Below, piece by piece: positions 62,530-64,000 of a DNA stretch of 64,000 bases. The stretch is taken from the NCBI GenBank assembly GCA_028290665.1, contig JAQGJK010000026.1, positions 26,861 to 90,860 on the forward strand, given 5' to 3'. Position numbers and translations under genes: made by a program. The notes under the pieces were generated by a model that saw only the letters and a list, made by a program, of their open reading frames with translations, did no database searches and was not told the origin of the DNA. How positions within the stretch are numbered: position 1 is the stretch's first letter; each line of letters starts with the position of its first letter. Source of the stretch: Devosia sp. Lineage in GTDB: Bacteria; Pseudomonadota; Alphaproteobacteria; Rhizobiales; Devosiaceae.

Positions 62530-64000
62530 CTACTCCGCCGCCGGCAGGCCGCGCTTGACGAAGCCGTCGCTGTCATTGGCAACGCGGCGGGCCATCTCCT
62601 CGGCCTCGGTCGCCTCGCGCTGGCGGTTCCACATCTGGGCGTAAAGCCCGGCCCGCTGCAGCAACGCCATATGGTTTCCGCGCTCGGCGACGACGCCGTC
62701 GCGCAGCACTAGAATCTCGTCGGCATTGACCACGGTCGAGAGCCGGTGGGCGATGACGATAGTGGTGCGGTTGGCCGACACCACATCGAGCGCCGACTGG
62801 ATATCGCGTTCGGTCTTGGTATCGAGCGCCGACGTCGCCTCGTCGAGGATCAAGATCGGCGGCGCCTTGAGGATGGTGCGGGCGATGGCCACGCGCTGCT
62901 TCTCGCCGCCCGACAGCTTCAACCCGCGCTCACCTACTGGCGTGTCATACCCCTTGGGCAGCGTATCGATGAACGGCCCGACCTGGGCCATGGCCGCGGC
63001 GGCGCGCACATCGGCGGTCGGCGCGCCGGGCCGCCCGTATTCGATATTGTAGCCGATGGTGTCGTTGAACAGCACGGTATCCTGCGGGACCATGCCGATG
63101 GCGGCCCGCAGGCTTTCCTGCGTGATATCGCGCAGATCCTGCCCGTCGATGGTGATGGCGCCGCCGGTCACATCATAGAACCGATACAGCAGGCGCGAGA
63201 TGGTCGATTTTCCCGCGCCGGTCGGGCCGACGATGGCGACGGTCTTGCCGGCCGGCACTTCGAAACTGACGCCCTTGAGGATCGCCCGATCGGGGTCGTA
63301 GTGGAAAAACACGTTCTCGAAGCGCACTACCGGCCCGGTTACCGCCAGCGGCCTGGCATCGGCCTTGTCGGCAATCTCGGGCGACTGGTCGAGCAGCTTG
63401 AACATCTCCTCGATGTCCGTCAGCCCCTGGCGGATTTCGCGATAGACGAAACCGATGAAGTTGAGCGGCCGATACACTTGCATCAGGAAGGTGTTGAGCA
63501 GCACGAAATCGCCAACGGTCAGCGTCCCGTTCATCACGCCGAGGACCGACATGACGCTGATGATGATGACGCCCGCATAAAAAATCAGCGCCTGCCCGAA
63601 ATTCAGGAAGCCGAGCGAAGTCCAGATCTTGATCGCCGAGCGCTCATACGTCGCCATCGACGCATCGAACCGCTCGGCTTCCATCTTCTCATTGGCGAAA
63701 TATTTCACCGTCTCGAAATTCAGCAGGCTGTCGATCGCCTTGGAATTGGCATCGGTATCGGAATTGTTCATGTCCCGGCGGATCGAGATGCGCCAATTGG
63801 AGGCCTTGATGGTGAAATACAGGTAGATCCAGATGGTGACGGCCAGCACCAGCAGGTAGTTGAACCCGAACATCACGACGAAGATGACGCCGACGATGAT
63901 GAACTCGACCAGCGTCGGCAGCGTGTTGAGCATGGTGAAACGCACGATCGTTTCGATGCCCTTGGTACCGCGCTCGATCACCCGGCTCAGCCCGCCGGTG
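62530..64000 (-). CDS. Atm1/HMT1-type ABC transporter, N-terminus cut by window edge
   Basis: A fused permease-ATPase half-transporter, of which 490 residues are in the window, ending at TAG 62530. The permease part includes TGGLSRVIERGTKGIE at the edge, several helices and the Atm1 signature SLLNFETVKYFANEKMEA. The nucleotide-binding domain has Walker A GPTGAGKST, LSGGEKQRVAIARTILK, ILDEATSALD and the switch His (IAHRLSTV). The class exports glutathione-linked compounds used for Fe-S or heavy-metal handling. About 110-140 N-terminal residues are missing. Confidence 0.92.
   Translation of the reverse strand, partial: TGGLSRVIERGTKGIETIVRFTMLNTLPTLVEFIIVGVIFVVMFGFNYLLVLAVTIWIYLYFTIKASNWRISIRRDMNNSDTDANSKAIDSLLNFETVKYFANEKMEAERFDASMATYERSAIKIWTSLGFLNFGQALIFYAGVIIISVMSVLGVMNGTLTVGDFVLLNTFLMQVYRPLNFIGFVYREIRQGLTDIEEMFKLLDQSPEIADKADARPLAVTGPVVRFENVFFHYDPDRAILKGVSFEVPAGKTVAIVGPTGAGKSTISRLLYRFYDVTGGAITIDGQDLRDITQESLRAAIGMVPQDTVLFNDTIGYNIEYGRPGAPTADVRAAAAMAQVGPFIDTLPKGYDTPVGERGLKLSGGEKQRVAIARTILKAPPILILDEATSALDTKTERDIQSALDVVSANRTTIVIAHRLSTVVNADEILVLRDGVVAERGNHMALLQRAGLYAQMWNRQREATEAEEMARRVANDSDGFVKRGLPAAE

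Overview
The window is GC-rich chromosomal DNA of an alphaproteobacterium, most likely Hyphomicrobiales and probably a Devosia-like member. This is inferred from gene order (pepA facing lptF-lptG-lptD-surA-pdxA-rsmA; fabD-fabG-acpP-fabF-mltG-yicC-gmk; rpsF-rpsR-rplI, dnaB, alr, radA, cvpA, purF; rlmE next to a Ppx/GppA gene), from a 50-bp intergenic repeat of the kind common in Hyphomicrobiales after radA, and from a full CtrA-type box (TTAA-N7-TTAA) in front of dnaB. No rRNA, CRISPR array, prophage or insertion sequence was seen. One tRNA (Gln, anticodon CTG) is present.

Layout. 1-9.3 kb: leucyl aminopeptidase (cut by the window edge) and the LPS-transport/outer-membrane operon lptF-lptG-lptD-surA-pdxA, then rsmA, with a Met/His-rich DUF305 gene on the other strand between pdxA and rsmA. 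9.3-15.9 kb, minus strand: type II fatty acid synthesis (fabD, fabG, acpP, fabF), then mltG, yicC and gmk. 15.9-17 kb: a family 2 glycosyltransferase. 17.2-18.7 kb: rpsF-rpsR-rplI, closed by a strong terminator. 18.7-23.6 kb: the main accessory region, with an AT-richer membrane-protein orphan followed by five overlapping genes (PqqD-like, HprK-like kinase, two family 2 glycosyltransferases, a nucleotidyltransferase-like protein). 23.7-31.6 kb: dnaB, alr, MAPEG, radA, cvpA, purF and an SDR. 31.5-32.3 kb: five alternating palindromic repeats around a tiny GIY-YIG gene plus a short tandem repeat. 32.3-38.6 kb, minus: CorC/HlyC family protein, der, a YfgM-like protein, two small genes and guaA. 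38.8-44.5 kb: an acyltransferase/DUF1349 pair, TspO, and the overlapping guaB-MAPEG-RsmB-family group. 44.7-48.4 kb: a secreted protein, two tandem major facilitator transporters and a small membrane protein. 48.4-54.4 kb: rlmE, Ppx/GppA, an acyltransferase, tRNA-Gln, SDR, lactonase and TauE/SafE. 54.5-64 kb: nadC, cysQ, a PadR-controlled RND efflux pump, a Phd-Doc toxin-antitoxin pair, a small membrane protein and a partial Atm1-type ABC transporter.

Most genes are housekeeping. The locus that most deserves a second look is 19615-23549. A PqqD-like recognition domain, an HprK-like Ser/Thr kinase, two glycosyltransferases and a nucleotidyltransferase-fold protein are translationally coupled with no known substrate or precursor beside them. 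The combination resembles the tailoring half of phosphorylating lasso-peptide clusters and the poorly understood HPr-rel-A gene set, but without lasso synthetase or protease genes. Secondary points of interest are the GIY-YIG/palindrome cluster, the CtrA-type box at dnaB, a PurF whose PRPP loop departs from consensus, and an SDR whose catalytic Ser is replaced by Ala.
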